Assembly (NCBI GenBank): GCA_023399155.1
Contig: JAEWQP010000030.1
Span: 248,001 to 312,000 of the forward strand
Origin: Verrucomicrobiota bacterium
GTDB taxonomy: Bacteria; Verrucomicrobiota; Verrucomicrobiia; Opitutales; Opitutaceae
Reading direction: 5' to 3'
DNA: 64,000 bases
Within the stretch, counting starts at the first letter, position 1. Every line of letters starts with the position of its first letter. This document shows, piece after piece, positions 8,501-15,487 of the stretch. Below the pieces are notes generated by a model that saw only the letters and a program-made list of their open reading frames with translations, had not been told where the DNA came from and did no database searches. The position numbers and the translations under genes are program-made.

Positions 8501-8539
8501 GACAATGAAGAGGGAGCTTGGTTGATTGCCGTCACTCAT
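5513..8539 (-). CDS. chimeric PLD-like / SNF2 helicase / Argonaute PIWI protein
   Basis: 1008 residues in one uninterrupted frame. (1) A phospholipase-D-like nuclease domain at about 10-185, with KFHAKAYI (H128, K130) and GSSNFT at 148-153. (2) SNF2 helicase lobe 1: GVGLGKT at 265-271 (Walker A), DEAH at 351-354, TATP at 392-395, a long linker, and the start of lobe 2 (KVLIFSEFADTARYIEH at about 709-726, then IDGGSTQRQRSDVTRA). (3) From W755-N756 the sequence switches to a prokaryotic Argonaute PIWI domain: GLFYKAGGVPWKLL, CYVGISFSRR, VVVHKSSGYD, GVYPPLRGT, LYTRGSVPFYRKYPGPYVP, LALTKLNWNKTQFD and the terminal AFFM. Helicase motifs V-VI and the N, PAZ and MID domains of Argonaute are absent. 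Catalytic Asp positions appear replaced (S787; K862-S863), so the PIWI is probably inactive. Fusion by deletion between neighbouring genes is the simplest origin. Confidence 0.85.
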   Translation of the reverse strand: MSDGNQPSSLFIVDNSDSDWKVRSYLRDWCDLSKAIDIATGYFEIGSLLALDEKWQSVDRIRILMGDEVSMRTKRAFADGLRNITARLDGSLEAEKAKDDFLKGVPAIVEAIRSGKIQCRVYRRDKFHAKAYITHGRAAVVGSFGLVGSSNFTFPGLCDNVELNVQIRGSEVSLLQEWYERHWEQAEDITPDILRAIERHTNPRTPFEVWFKSLDEFFRGEALTPDLWDQQESRVFRLLDKYQRDAYKNLVSIANTYTGAFLCDGVGLGKTFVGLMLLERMVAREGRRVVLLAPKATREDVWERVIAKHLPDLNSGFVNFVLFNHTDLQRKGKFQRDLQLTLRDADVVIIDEAHHFRNPGIKGEGVKEPSRYRKLQQWLHEGDRRKQLFLLTATPINNTVHDFRRLIELFTNSHEQHFAQRLGIHSVRSHFIQLEKRILGRLPKTSQLSLEVGSEIIEAERALKSDLIFDSLVVQRSRAYVKESQRQQSAREAVFPERAAPQIAAYNLKATYGRLLESVERAFNKQKPLFVLSIYYPLNYWKGDKEGPEFAKWDEGRQKQVVTLIRTLFLKRFESSAKAFEGSCWRLLQRILAWVTVHSASEHDQRRLERWKQKNDELIGYVHAHQQELWPDEAEEDVAEEFLDEDILNSIDKLDPGQFEVDAILDDCFDDLNQLAEFLNLVSAVKPERDDRLKALIKLLKNDKVLKREKVLIFSEFADTARYIEHEICKAGITGVERIDGGSTQRQRSDVTRAWNLFGGLFYKAGGVPWKLLRPPSGRKTCYVGISFSRREEGGYSHSSLTQVFNDKGEGTILRGGMAYKSQEDHEVHLPEAAAKKLLSDAIGNYSRANDGKRPDRVVVHKSSGYDAAELKGFNDAGSDSGVEFCDLLALNRSEVRLFRQGVYPPLRGTHVILDTMHSVLYTRGSVPFYRKYPGPYVPRSLQIRCFQTERGQSELAMEVLALTKLNWNKTQFDSFYPITLGGSKTIGEIYKWCPDPPNDPITYAFFM

Positions 8540-9154
8540 GAGTCTGGATGGCGTTCTGTATCACGGGTGGGAGCGTGGCCGCCGGCGAACGGGCTGCCAG
8601 AGGTCCGATAGCGCGCCCAGTAATCGTGACGGACGGGAGCGTCGTGGGCTAGAGCGATCCGATGCGTGCGTTGGACAGACGCTTGCGCCCGTGCTTGAGA
8701 AACAACGCTGAAAACGGACAGGATCAGGGAGTGGCAAAGCAGGTGTGGTGACGCGAGGGGGCGCGTCCAAGAAGGTGGTTCGGTAGATTGCGCGTAAGGG
8801 AGCCCCGTGCAGTAGCCGCGGCGCTCGAAGCGCGCGGCGCTACGTTGGCGATCGAGACTACCCTCGGCAAGGCGCGAACGTGAACCGAGCGTCAGGGCAT
8901 GCCATGAGGCGTGCGTGGGCGGAAAGATGAGAGGGCTGGCGGACCGCTGTCGCGTCGCATCGCGATTGCGTTCGGCAGCGGCGGGCGTCCGGGGGTCCGT
9001 GCCGCCAAGCCGGGCCCCCGGAGATCGCGCGTGGCCGGCCTACCCGAAAGTGGTTCAACCAGCCGGGCTGAGCGCCCCCGAAGCCCTCAACTGACGGGTG
9101 GAAATAGGGGCAGTTTTGGGGGCAGTTTCGTTAACTCGGCTTGACCTCCCCTAG
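8540..9154. other. non-coding gap between the chimera and tRNA-Tyr
   Basis: No supportable gene is seen. Near 9104-9128 there is a short direct repeat (ggggcagttt, then gggggcagttt). The promoter of the chimera-DUF3800 unit must lie near 8540-8600, but I see no clear -35/-10 pair. Since tRNA genes are common island insertion points, this gap may contain an island border; I found no second copy of the tRNA 3' end to prove it. Confidence 0.4.
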
Positions 9155-9171
9155 GCACGGCATAGCCGTGC
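9155..9171 (-). terminator. hairpin downstream of tRNA-Tyr
   Basis: GCACGGC-ata-GCCGTGC is a perfect 7-bp stem with a 3-base loop, located 26 bases after the 3' end of the minus-strand tRNA-Tyr. It is well placed to end transcription of the tRNA, but no T-run follows it, so it may equally be a processing or repeat hairpin. Confidence 0.4.
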
Positions 9172-9196
9172 GCCATGACAAAACTACGAGGGAAAG

Positions 9197-9282
<86 letters not shown>

Positions 9283-9706
9283 AACAAGAATGAAGCGGCC
9301 GAGTTTTCGGACCTGAGGGTCCGGATCAAGGACTTTTTCTCCGAATTGCAGACCTGCGGCCGTGAGACGCTCGGCTGTTCCACCTCTCCCCCGCCCCGAC
9401 CGTTGACACGAAAAGCAGGGTTGCCACACCCGCCGTCCACCGCACACTGACTGCGCCGCTCCCGGGTCCACGGGGCCGCCTCAGTGAGGCGGTGTCGCCT
9501 GGTTCCCGCCGCGGCATTTGACCCGCGCGCCGATCGTCGACCCCTTGCGGGATGCGATCTGGCCGCTTTCTCAACGCCCTGCCCGGCCGATTCGACGTGC
9601 GGCCGGAACCGCGGCGGCAGCGGAGGAAACGGGCTTCGCCTGGCGAAGCACCGTCCAGGCCGCCCGCCCTCTGACGGGCCCACACGCACGTCGCCGCACT
9701 CACACC
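9283..9706. other. gap between tRNA-Tyr and the MscS gene
   Basis: Holds the promoters of the minus-strand tRNA and the plus-strand channel gene. An open frame extends the channel upstream to 9518, but its residues (Arg/Pro-rich, no hydrophobic order) do not resemble the family, so I treat it as non-coding. No other structure stands out. Confidence 0.4.
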
Positions 9707-10279
9707 ATGACACTATCCAATCTCGAGCCGTACTTCGCCAGCTTCCTCGCCGCCCTGCCCGCCGCTCTCGCCGTGACCGCCGGCGGACTCATCCTGAACT
9801 TCTTCATCAAGCGCGGTGTGAAGCTGCTCGCCGACAAGACCAGCCTGACGCCCGGCGATGTGGTCCCGTTCGCCAAGGTCGCCTCGTGGTTTGTCTTCGT
9901 CGGCACGGTCGTCGCCCTGCTCAGCGTGTTCGGGTTCAACCTCGGCGGCATGTGGACTATGATCACCGGCGTGGGCGCGATGATCGCCGTGGGCTTCATC
10001 GCCGTGTGGAGCGTGCTCTCAAACTGGTTGTGCACGTTCGTCATCCTGCTCACGCGCCCGTTTGCGATCGGCGACGAGGTGGAGTTCGTCGGCGAGCAGG
10101 TGAAGGGCCGCGTCGTCGACCTCAATTTCATCTACACCACGCTGCGCAGCCCTGATGGCGCGACGCTCCAGATTCCGAACAATATGTTCTTCCAAAAGGT
10201 GCTGAAGCGATACCGCAGCGGTAACATCGAGACGGTCTCTCTGGCCGATCAGCTCAACCGCACGGAAAAGCAGGCGTAG
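9707..10279 (+). CDS. small MscS-family mechanosensitive channel
   Basis: 190 residues from the ATG at 9707, chosen because the hydrophobic N-terminus (LEPYFASFLAALPAALAVTA) starts there. Three membrane spans lie at about 10-30, 60-80 and 90-118. The third, glycine/alanine-rich span (GVGAMIAVGFIAVWSVLSNW) lines the pore in this family. The beta domain follows: RPFAIGDEVEF, KGRVVDLNF, IYTTLRSPDGATLQIPNN. It stops soon after the beta domain, so the C-terminal alpha/beta cage of E. coli MscS (286 residues) is mostly missing; such minimal forms are common. Role: opening under membrane tension on osmotic downshock. Confidence 0.88.
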   Translation: MTLSNLEPYFASFLAALPAALAVTAGGLILNFFIKRGVKLLADKTSLTPGDVVPFAKVASWFVFVGTVVALLSVFGFNLGGMWTMITGVGAMIAVGFIAVWSVLSNWLCTFVILLTRPFAIGDEVEFVGEQVKGRVVDLNFIYTTLRSPDGATLQIPNNMFFQKVLKRYRSGNIETVSLADQLNRTEKQA

Positions 10280-10431
10280 CACCCGCATCGAGAACCGCAG
10301 CCGCGTCAGGCCGGGTCCGCGCAGTGTGCGAACTCGTGAAACACAGCCGCAACGCGGTCAGCGCCCGTGATGCCTTTTCCAACTTCGCGTCATCGGTGGA
10401 ACGCTCTCCTCCAGCGCGCCGCGTGGGGCCG

Positions 10432-10516
10432 ATCGATGTTCGCGGGCGGCTCTGTTTCGAGGCCGCACGTGCGGCCGGCGAGACCGGTCGCGCAGCCAAC
10501 CCGACCAAGCCCGCCC
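10432..10516 (-). repeat. dispersed ~85-bp repeat, copy 1
   Basis: First of four copies of a family with the central palindrome GGCCGCACGTGCGGCC flanked by CGACCGGTC and GGGCTTGGTCCGGTT blocks (here on the minus strand). The others are at 15101-15224, 22806-22890 and 26368-26489. This copy lies about 200 bases downstream of the acyl carrier protein gene, in the same orientation. The surrounding gap 10280-10720 shows no gene. Confidence 0.8.
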
Positions 10517-10720
10517 AACCAAGGAGCCTTTCTCTGGAAAGGGTGCCGGCCCTGGATCCTAGCCGAAAACCTAAAACCTCGTCGGTGATGCTCCGCACGT
10601 AGCGCGTACCGATCGAGGCGACAGCGTGACATCGTCCCCGGTGAACCGCGGCTCGGCCAGCCTGCCGCCGAAGCCGGAAGGCCTCGCCCGACCCGCAACC
10701 CGTCTCTGGATGGATCCCGG

Positions 10721-10975
10721 CTAGGCGGCGTTCTTCTCGATATAGGCGAGCACGTCGCCCACAGTCTGGAAGGCGCCCAAGTCCGCCGTCGGGATGTTCT
10801 GCTTCGGCAGGAATTTCTCCTCGAGGGCGATGCTCAGCTCGATCAGATCGAGCGAATCGGCGCCGAGGTCGTCGTGGAGTTGCGCATCGAGCTCGATGAC
10901 ACTTGGACGCGTGTCGAGGGTACGGGCGATGACGGCCTGGAGTTGCGGGAAGAGGGATTCTTTGGTGGTGGTCAT
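10721..10975 (-). CDS. acyl carrier protein
   Basis: 84 residues, the normal size for an acyl carrier protein. The phosphopantetheine attachment motif GADSLDLIEL is present, with Ser as the modified residue, and the helical pattern (LQAVIARTL, ELSIALEEKF, TVGDVLAYIEKN) fits. It carries growing acyl chains in fatty acid or related synthesis. The ATG at 10975 is preferred over the in-frame ATG at 11011, which would add an untypical basic leader. It stands alone rather than beside fabF or fabG, and fabD lies 20 kb away, so it may be a second ACP serving a dedicated pathway. Confidence 0.9.
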   Translation of the reverse strand: MTTTKESLFPQLQAVIARTLDTRPSVIELDAQLHDDLGADSLDLIELSIALEEKFLPKQNIPTADLGAFQTVGDVLAYIEKNAA

Positions 10976-11511
10976 GATAAGCGCGTTCCGACACCTTGAA
11001 TAACGGTTCAATTCCGCCGTCCGTGAAGCAGTTGTTCGTTGCGACCTGTGTCAGCACTCCGGGTGCCACGATGACACCGAGAAGAACACCGATTCTTGTA
11101 TCGGGAAGCCGCGAAGGTGCACACCGCACCGGGTAGCCCGCCCCAAGGCGTCCCCACCCCGAGGAACGGAGCCCGAAGCCGCGCACCAGCGCCGCCCTGG
11201 GTGGCCCGTCCGGTGACGAAATCTCCCGGCCACAGTCCTGAACATCGTCGGTGCCGGACGCGGTGGCGCCGCGTCACCAAGCGGGCACCCGGCGCAGGAG
11301 AACGGCGCTGCGAACGGAGGGCGCAGCGCCCGAAGCGGACTCCGATTCGTCGCTGACCACCCAACGGCCGGCGCCTGATCCACACCCGCAGGCACACGCA
11401 GCGCCGGCGAACCGGTTGCGTGCGTGACGCCCCCGAGCGCAGGCTGCCGCCGGTGTGTCCATGCTTGAGGTGACTACCGCTTCATAGCGGATGCTCGGAC
11501 GCCATCGATTC
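10976..11511. other. non-coding gap, divergent promoter region
   Basis: Separates the minus-strand acyl carrier protein gene from the plus-strand hydrolase and must hold both promoters. No gene, RNA or convincing repeat was seen. Confidence 0.35.
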
Positions 11512-12891
11512 ATGAAACACCTCCCCTTCCCTCGCCTCTTCCGATCCGCACGAGTTCGCGCCCTCGGCCTTGCCGCCATGGCGGGTCTCTTCCTGCCCGC
11601 CGCCGCGGCGGCGGATGACGCGCCCGCGATTCAGCGTGAGCAGCGGATCGTCGCCGGAGTCCCCACCCTGCTGGTCTGGTGCGACCAACCGCGGCCTCAT
11701 CCCCTGCTCCTGCTCAGCCACGGTTTTTCCGGCGACAAGGCCGGCATCGCCGCGGAGTTCGACGCCGACAGCCTGGCCCGCCGCGGCTGGCTCGTCGCCG
11801 CCCTCGACAATCGCATGCACGGCGGGCGTCCTGGAAAGCGCCTGCTCGGGGACGGGGCCGCGCACCCGGGGTCGATCGACCTGCTCGAGCTTCGTCAGGC
11901 GATCTCGGATACAGCCGCGGACGTCACCTTGATGCTCGACGAGCTGACGCTCGATGCGCGCGTCGATGCGGGCCGTATCGCGATGTCCGGGATCTCGATG
12001 GGCGGGTTCATCACCTTCGCGGCGACCGAGCGCGACTCACGCATCCGTGCCGCCGCCCCCATGATCGCGTCGCCGTTCTGGGATGAAACCCCGCGCGGCA
12101 CCGGGCTGACCTTCCTCAACGCCGAGGCCGCCTCCGCCTTTGCCGCATCCCGCCATCCCGGCGTGCACGCCGGGCGATTCGCCCCGCGCGCGCTGTTCGT
12201 GCAGGTCGGCGCGGAAGACACACACTTCGACATCGCGCGCGTGGACGCGTTTTGCCGCGAGGCCGCGGCGCACTACCGCCACCTGCCGGACCGCCTCGCC
12301 TTCCGCTCGTATCCAGGAGTGGCACACAACGTCACTCCCGAAATGCGCGCGGCGGCGATCGCGTGGCTGGAGCGGGCCGTCGGCCTGGAGGACGGACAGA
12401 CGCTCAACCCGCCGGTGGAACCCCGCTCGCAGCTCCACGACGCAACGTGCACCGTGCCATGGGAGCCGGAGGCCGTGTTTCCCTTGCTCTGCCCGGTGCT
12501 CGAGTATGCCTGGCTGCCAGGCTGGCGGTGCGGGCTGCTACGCTCGACGAGCGGGGTCGCGGAGCTCGAGTGCGTCTTCCAGACGGGCGAGTCCCCGGAG
12601 GACCGCATGACCTGGGTGGTCTCCCGTTACGAACCGCCGCGGCGCATCGAGTTCACCTGCTTCAATCCCGGAAGCGCGCTCATCATGCGGCTGGGCATCG
12701 AACTCCAGCCGATCGCCGGGCGGTCCACGTCCCTGCGATGGCGCCGGCACTGGATCGCGACAGCTGCCGCCGGCGCCGATGCGATTGACCGCATCGACCT
12801 GTCCGCAGAAGGGGATCGTATCGCGTGGCTGGGCCGGATGCTGGACCACTACCTTCGCACCGGCGGGATGCCGCCACCGAAAGAAGGCTGA
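11512..12891 (+). CDS. exported alpha/beta hydrolase with C-terminal SRPBCC-like domain
   Basis: 459 residues from the ATG at 11512, which gives a clean signal peptide ending near AAAAADDAP (about 30-36). The N-terminal half is an alpha/beta hydrolase: LLLLSHGFSGDK (66-75), nucleophile elbow SGISMGG with S162, and GVAHNVTPE supplying the likely catalytic His. From about residue 305 a second domain begins (TCTVPWEPEAVFPLLCPVLEYAWLPGW, then FTCFNPGSALIMRLGIELQPI), resembling the START/polyketide-cyclase-like SRPBCC lipid-binding fold. Substrate unknown; the combination suggests a hydrophobic ester. The ATG at 11491 would add only seven residues before the signal peptide. Confidence 0.75.
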   Translation: MKHLPFPRLFRSARVRALGLAAMAGLFLPAAAAADDAPAIQREQRIVAGVPTLLVWCDQPRPHPLLLLSHGFSGDKAGIAAEFDADSLARRGWLVAALDNRMHGGRPGKRLLGDGAAHPGSIDLLELRQAISDTAADVTLMLDELTLDARVDAGRIAMSGISMGGFITFAATERDSRIRAAAPMIASPFWDETPRGTGLTFLNAEAASAFAASRHPGVHAGRFAPRALFVQVGAEDTHFDIARVDAFCREAAAHYRHLPDRLAFRSYPGVAHNVTPEMRAAAIAWLERAVGLEDGQTLNPPVEPRSQLHDATCTVPWEPEAVFPLLCPVLEYAWLPGWRCGLLRSTSGVAELECVFQTGESPEDRMTWVVSRYEPPRRIEFTCFNPGSALIMRLGIELQPIAGRSTSLRWRRHWIATAAAGADAIDRIDLSAEGDRIAWLGRMLDHYLRTGGMPPPKEG

Positions 12892-13035
12892 GCCGCCAGG
12901 CAAAGGGAGCCATGCGCCCGCTTCCAGAGCGATGCGCGCGCTGGCGCCATCCGCCTACCGCAGCGCACATCCTCGGGGCCGGCATCGGGAGTGAACCCGG
13001 TAGCCAGTTCGGCCGGCATGGCCGAGACTACGGGC

Positions 13036-13674
13036 ATGGACTCCGACGCCGTTTCCAGTCCGCGCAGGAAGCGCTTCACGATGATTCGCTCGTTTGTCCC
13101 GGCGGACTGGCTCACGCTGGGCAACGGCTTCTGCGGAAGCGGCGCGGTCCTGGCGCTTATGCAGTACCTCGTCAGCGGCGGGGATCGGTGGCTGATCCTG
13201 GCGATGGTGCTGCTGCCGGTCGCACTCGTCTTTGATTTTGCGGACGGGCGTGTGGCGCGCTGGCGGCGACGATCCTCGCAGCTCGGTGCCGACCTCGACT
13301 CCCTGGCCGACGTGATCTCCTTTGGCCTGGCGCCGGCCGCGCTCGGCTTTGCCATCGGATTGCGTGGCGAACTCGACGTGGCGATCCTGCTCTACTTCGT
13401 GGTCTGCGGCATCAGTCGTCTCGCGCGCTTCAACGCCACTGCCACGGCGCTCTCGGACGAAAGCGGCAAGGTGACGCATTTCGAGGGCACCCCGATTCCG
13501 ACGAGTGTCGCGATCGTCGCGGTCATCGCCGTGCTGTATGCACTCGGCCGCATCGGACCCGACATGTGGCTCGGCCACTGGAAGGTGGCAGGACTCGACT
13601 GGCGGCCGTTCTCCCTGATCTACCTGCTCAGTGGCAGCGCGATGATCAGCACGATTCGAGTGCCCAAGATCTGA
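13036..13674 (+). CDS. pssA: CDP-diacylglycerol-serine O-phosphatidyltransferase-like membrane enzyme
   Basis: 212 residues from ATG 13036; GTG 12991 and ATG 13018 are in-frame alternatives. The CDP-alcohol phosphatidyltransferase signature D-x2-D-G-x2-A-R-x8-G-x3-D-x3-D is complete in DFADGRVARWRRRSSQLG followed by ADLDSLAD. Hydrophobic spans before and after it fit a polytopic inner-membrane enzyme, and the N-terminal IRSFVPADWLTLGNGFCG and C-terminal EGTPIPTS blocks are typical of the bacterial PssA type. It would make phosphatidylserine, the precursor of phosphatidylethanolamine; a PgsA-type specificity is less likely. Confidence 0.88.
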   Translation: MDSDAVSSPRRKRFTMIRSFVPADWLTLGNGFCGSGAVLALMQYLVSGGDRWLILAMVLLPVALVFDFADGRVARWRRRSSQLGADLDSLADVISFGLAPAALGFAIGLRGELDVAILLYFVVCGISRLARFNATATALSDESGKVTHFEGTPIPTSVAIVAVIAVLYALGRIGPDMWLGHWKVAGLDWRPFSLIYLLSGSAMISTIRVPKI

Positions 13675-13847
13675 GGAAACACCGGCCGCGGCGGAGCGGA
13701 CCCCCGGCTCCGCGGATCCGGGGAGCGACGGGTTGTGCGGCGCCTGCCCATCCAATTCTCTCGCAGCGCAGGCGCAGATGCCGTCTAGTGTGGCGTCCGC
13801 CGCGTCCCCCACGGGGCGACCCGGCTCGTATCCAACGCTTCCTGACC

Positions 13848-14480
13848 ATGTCCTCGATCCCCAACGTCCGCCACATCTTCATCGATTTCGAGAACGTTCC
13901 CGGCACCACGCTCGATGCGATCCGCGGCCACGAGATCGAGGTCACCCTGCTCGTCGGGGAGAAGAACAAGCGGCTCGACGTGGATCTGGTCGAAAACCTC
14001 CTCCTCGGCGGGGCAAGCACGCATCTGGTGCGCGTCGGCGCGAGCGGCCGCAATGCGCTGGACCTCACGCTCGCCTACTACCTCGGGCGGGCGGCTGTCT
14101 CCGCGCCCGGCGCCTCGCTGTATATCATTTCCAAGGATACCGACTACGACCCGATGATCGCCCACATGCGGCGCACGGGTGTCGCGGTGGCGCGTTTCCC
14201 CTCGATCGACACCCTTCCCTTCCTCGCGCGGACGGAACCTCGTCCGGTCGAGGCCAGGCCGGCGGCGGCCCGCCTCCCCGAGGAGCTGGCGGATTTTGTC
14301 GAGAACCTGCGCCTCCATCCCAAGAGCCGTCCCGCGCGCCAGAGCACGCTCACGCGCCATCTCAAGTCGTGGCAAGGCGGCCACATTTCGGACCAGGAGG
14401 CCACCGGCCTGATCGCCACCCTCGCGACGACGGGGCTCATCTCGATTTCCGAGAAGGGCACGGTGACGTACCGGCTCTGA
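13848..14480 (+). CDS. PIN/NYN-like nuclease-fold protein with C-terminal helical domain
   Basis: 210 residues. The first 120 have a PIN-like pattern with spaced acidic residues: IFIDFENVPG (D13, E15), KNKRLDVDLVENLLL, ASGRNALDLTLAYYLG and LYIISKDTDYDPMIAHMRR. The last block is the strong D-T-D-Y-D strand that ends NYN/PIN nuclease sites. The C-terminal 75 residues look like a small helical or winged domain (LRLHPKSRPARQSTLTRHLKSW then TGLISISEKGTVTYRL), possibly for nucleic-acid binding. Target unknown. The longer open frame upstream is not credible. Confidence 0.75.
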   Translation: MSSIPNVRHIFIDFENVPGTTLDAIRGHEIEVTLLVGEKNKRLDVDLVENLLLGGASTHLVRVGASGRNALDLTLAYYLGRAAVSAPGASLYIISKDTDYDPMIAHMRRTGVAVARFPSIDTLPFLARTEPRPVEARPAAARLPEELADFVENLRLHPKSRPARQSTLTRHLKSWQGGHISDQEATGLIATLATTGLISISEKGTVTYRL

Positions 14481-14601
14481 TCGAGCACCGGCGCGGAACT
14501 GCCGCCCGGTCCCGGCGCTACGGGCGCTGCGAGGGCGCGAGGGCGCGGCGACGATCGCACGGCCCTGCGCATTTGGCTGCCAGCACCAAACAATCCTGTC
14601 G

Positions 14602-15102
14602 ATGCCGCATCCACCCACATGGGAGCCGCTGCTGCCGGAGGATCTTCCCAGGCTCGTCGACCTGGCCGGTCGTATCCATTCCGCCCTTCCCGAACGCGTG
14701 GAGATCTTCACGGAGAAACTTGCGCTGTTTCCAGATGGTGCGCGCAAGCTGACGGATGGAGCTGCCTTCCTGGGCTACGCGATCGCCCATCCGTGGACGT
14801 TGTTCTCGATCCCGGCCCTGGATGGTTTCCTCGAGCAGCTCCCCGCGCACCCGGATTGTCTCCACGCGCATGACATGGTCGTGGCGCCTGCGGCGCGCGG
14901 TGCCAGCGCCTCCGCGCACTGCCTCGCCTACTGGAAGGAGATCGCACTTGGGCTCGGCCTGCGCGCGATCACCGGGGTTTCCGTTTACGGGACCGACGCG
15001 CATTGGTCGCGGTTCGGATTTCGGGTGGTCAGCCGCCCGGACCTTCCTGAAAAACTCGCACACTACGGCTCGACCGCGAAGTACATGGTGTGGACGTTAT
15101 AG
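14602..15102 (+). CDS. GNAT-like N-acetyltransferase
   Basis: 166 residues. Weak but recognisable GNAT order: LPRLVDLAGRIHSALPERVE, FLGYAIAHPW as the substrate-side strand, VVAPAARGASASAHCLAYW as the acetyl-CoA-binding loop and helix, and a C-terminal strand VYGTDAHWSRFGFRVV. In this family the enzyme transfers acetyl from acetyl-CoA to an amine. No neighbour suggests the substrate. A copy of the dispersed repeat begins directly at its stop codon. Confidence 0.75.
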   Translation: MPHPPTWEPLLPEDLPRLVDLAGRIHSALPERVEIFTEKLALFPDGARKLTDGAAFLGYAIAHPWTLFSIPALDGFLEQLPAHPDCLHAHDMVVAPAARGASASAHCLAYWKEIALGLGLRAITGVSVYGTDAHWSRFGFRVVSRPDLPEKLAHYGSTAKYMVWTL

Positions 15103-15224
15103 AACCTGTCATGCACTCCCGACGACGACCTCGCAGGCAGGGCGCGCTTGGTCCGGTTCGCGACGCGACCAGTCTTATCGGCCGCACGTGCGGCCTCGGA
15201 ACCGAGCGCGCCGACGCAGGCGTT
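15101..15224 (+). repeat. dispersed repeat, copy 2, abutting a stop codon
   Basis: Same family as 10432-10516. The core runs from 15140 (ggcgcgcttggtccggttcg, then the palindrome ggccgcacgtgcggcc at 15180-15195). Its upstream arm starts inside the stop codon of the acetyltransferase gene (tagaacctgtcatgcac) and matches the upstream arm of copy 4 (tagaacgtgtcatgcac), which also starts at a stop codon. Confidence 0.8.
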
Positions 15225-15360
15225 CACCTGTCGTCTCCTCGCTGGACTCTCTCCGCACGAGCCCGAGGCTCACGGAGATCGCAAAGCGAGCAGAGAAGGT
15301 TGAATACCAGACTGGCTTATCCGCTTGGTCTTCCCTGTTTCCTCCGCGGCCGGCAGTAGG

Positions 15361-15475
15361 ATCCGTCTGATCCAGTCACAGAGGAGATATCAAGTCTGCG
15401 GACCTTCGGCAAACAACGGTCTCTTTCACTACCTCTGTGCCCTCTGTGTCCTCTGTGGTTCAATTCCGTGCCGCC
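15361..15475. repeat. cacagagg-type low-complexity element
   Basis: A stretch beginning tccagtcacagaggag and ending cctctgtgccctctgtgt then cctctgtggttc: oppositely oriented arms built from the octamer cctctgtg/cacagagg. Similar elements occur at about 1076, 31847 and 61803. Located in the gap between the acetyltransferase and the convergent lipase gene. Confidence 0.6.
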
Positions 15476-15487
15476 CGCCTGGTCCGG

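Noticed and set aside
8526..8770. Short open frames between the chimera and tRNA-Tyr
   Set aside because: No start context, no family features, and opposing frames of similar length.
13566..13847. Upstream extension of the PIN-like protein
   Set aside because: It overlaps pssA in another frame and has shadow-like composition; the protein's first conserved strand begins just after ATG 13848.
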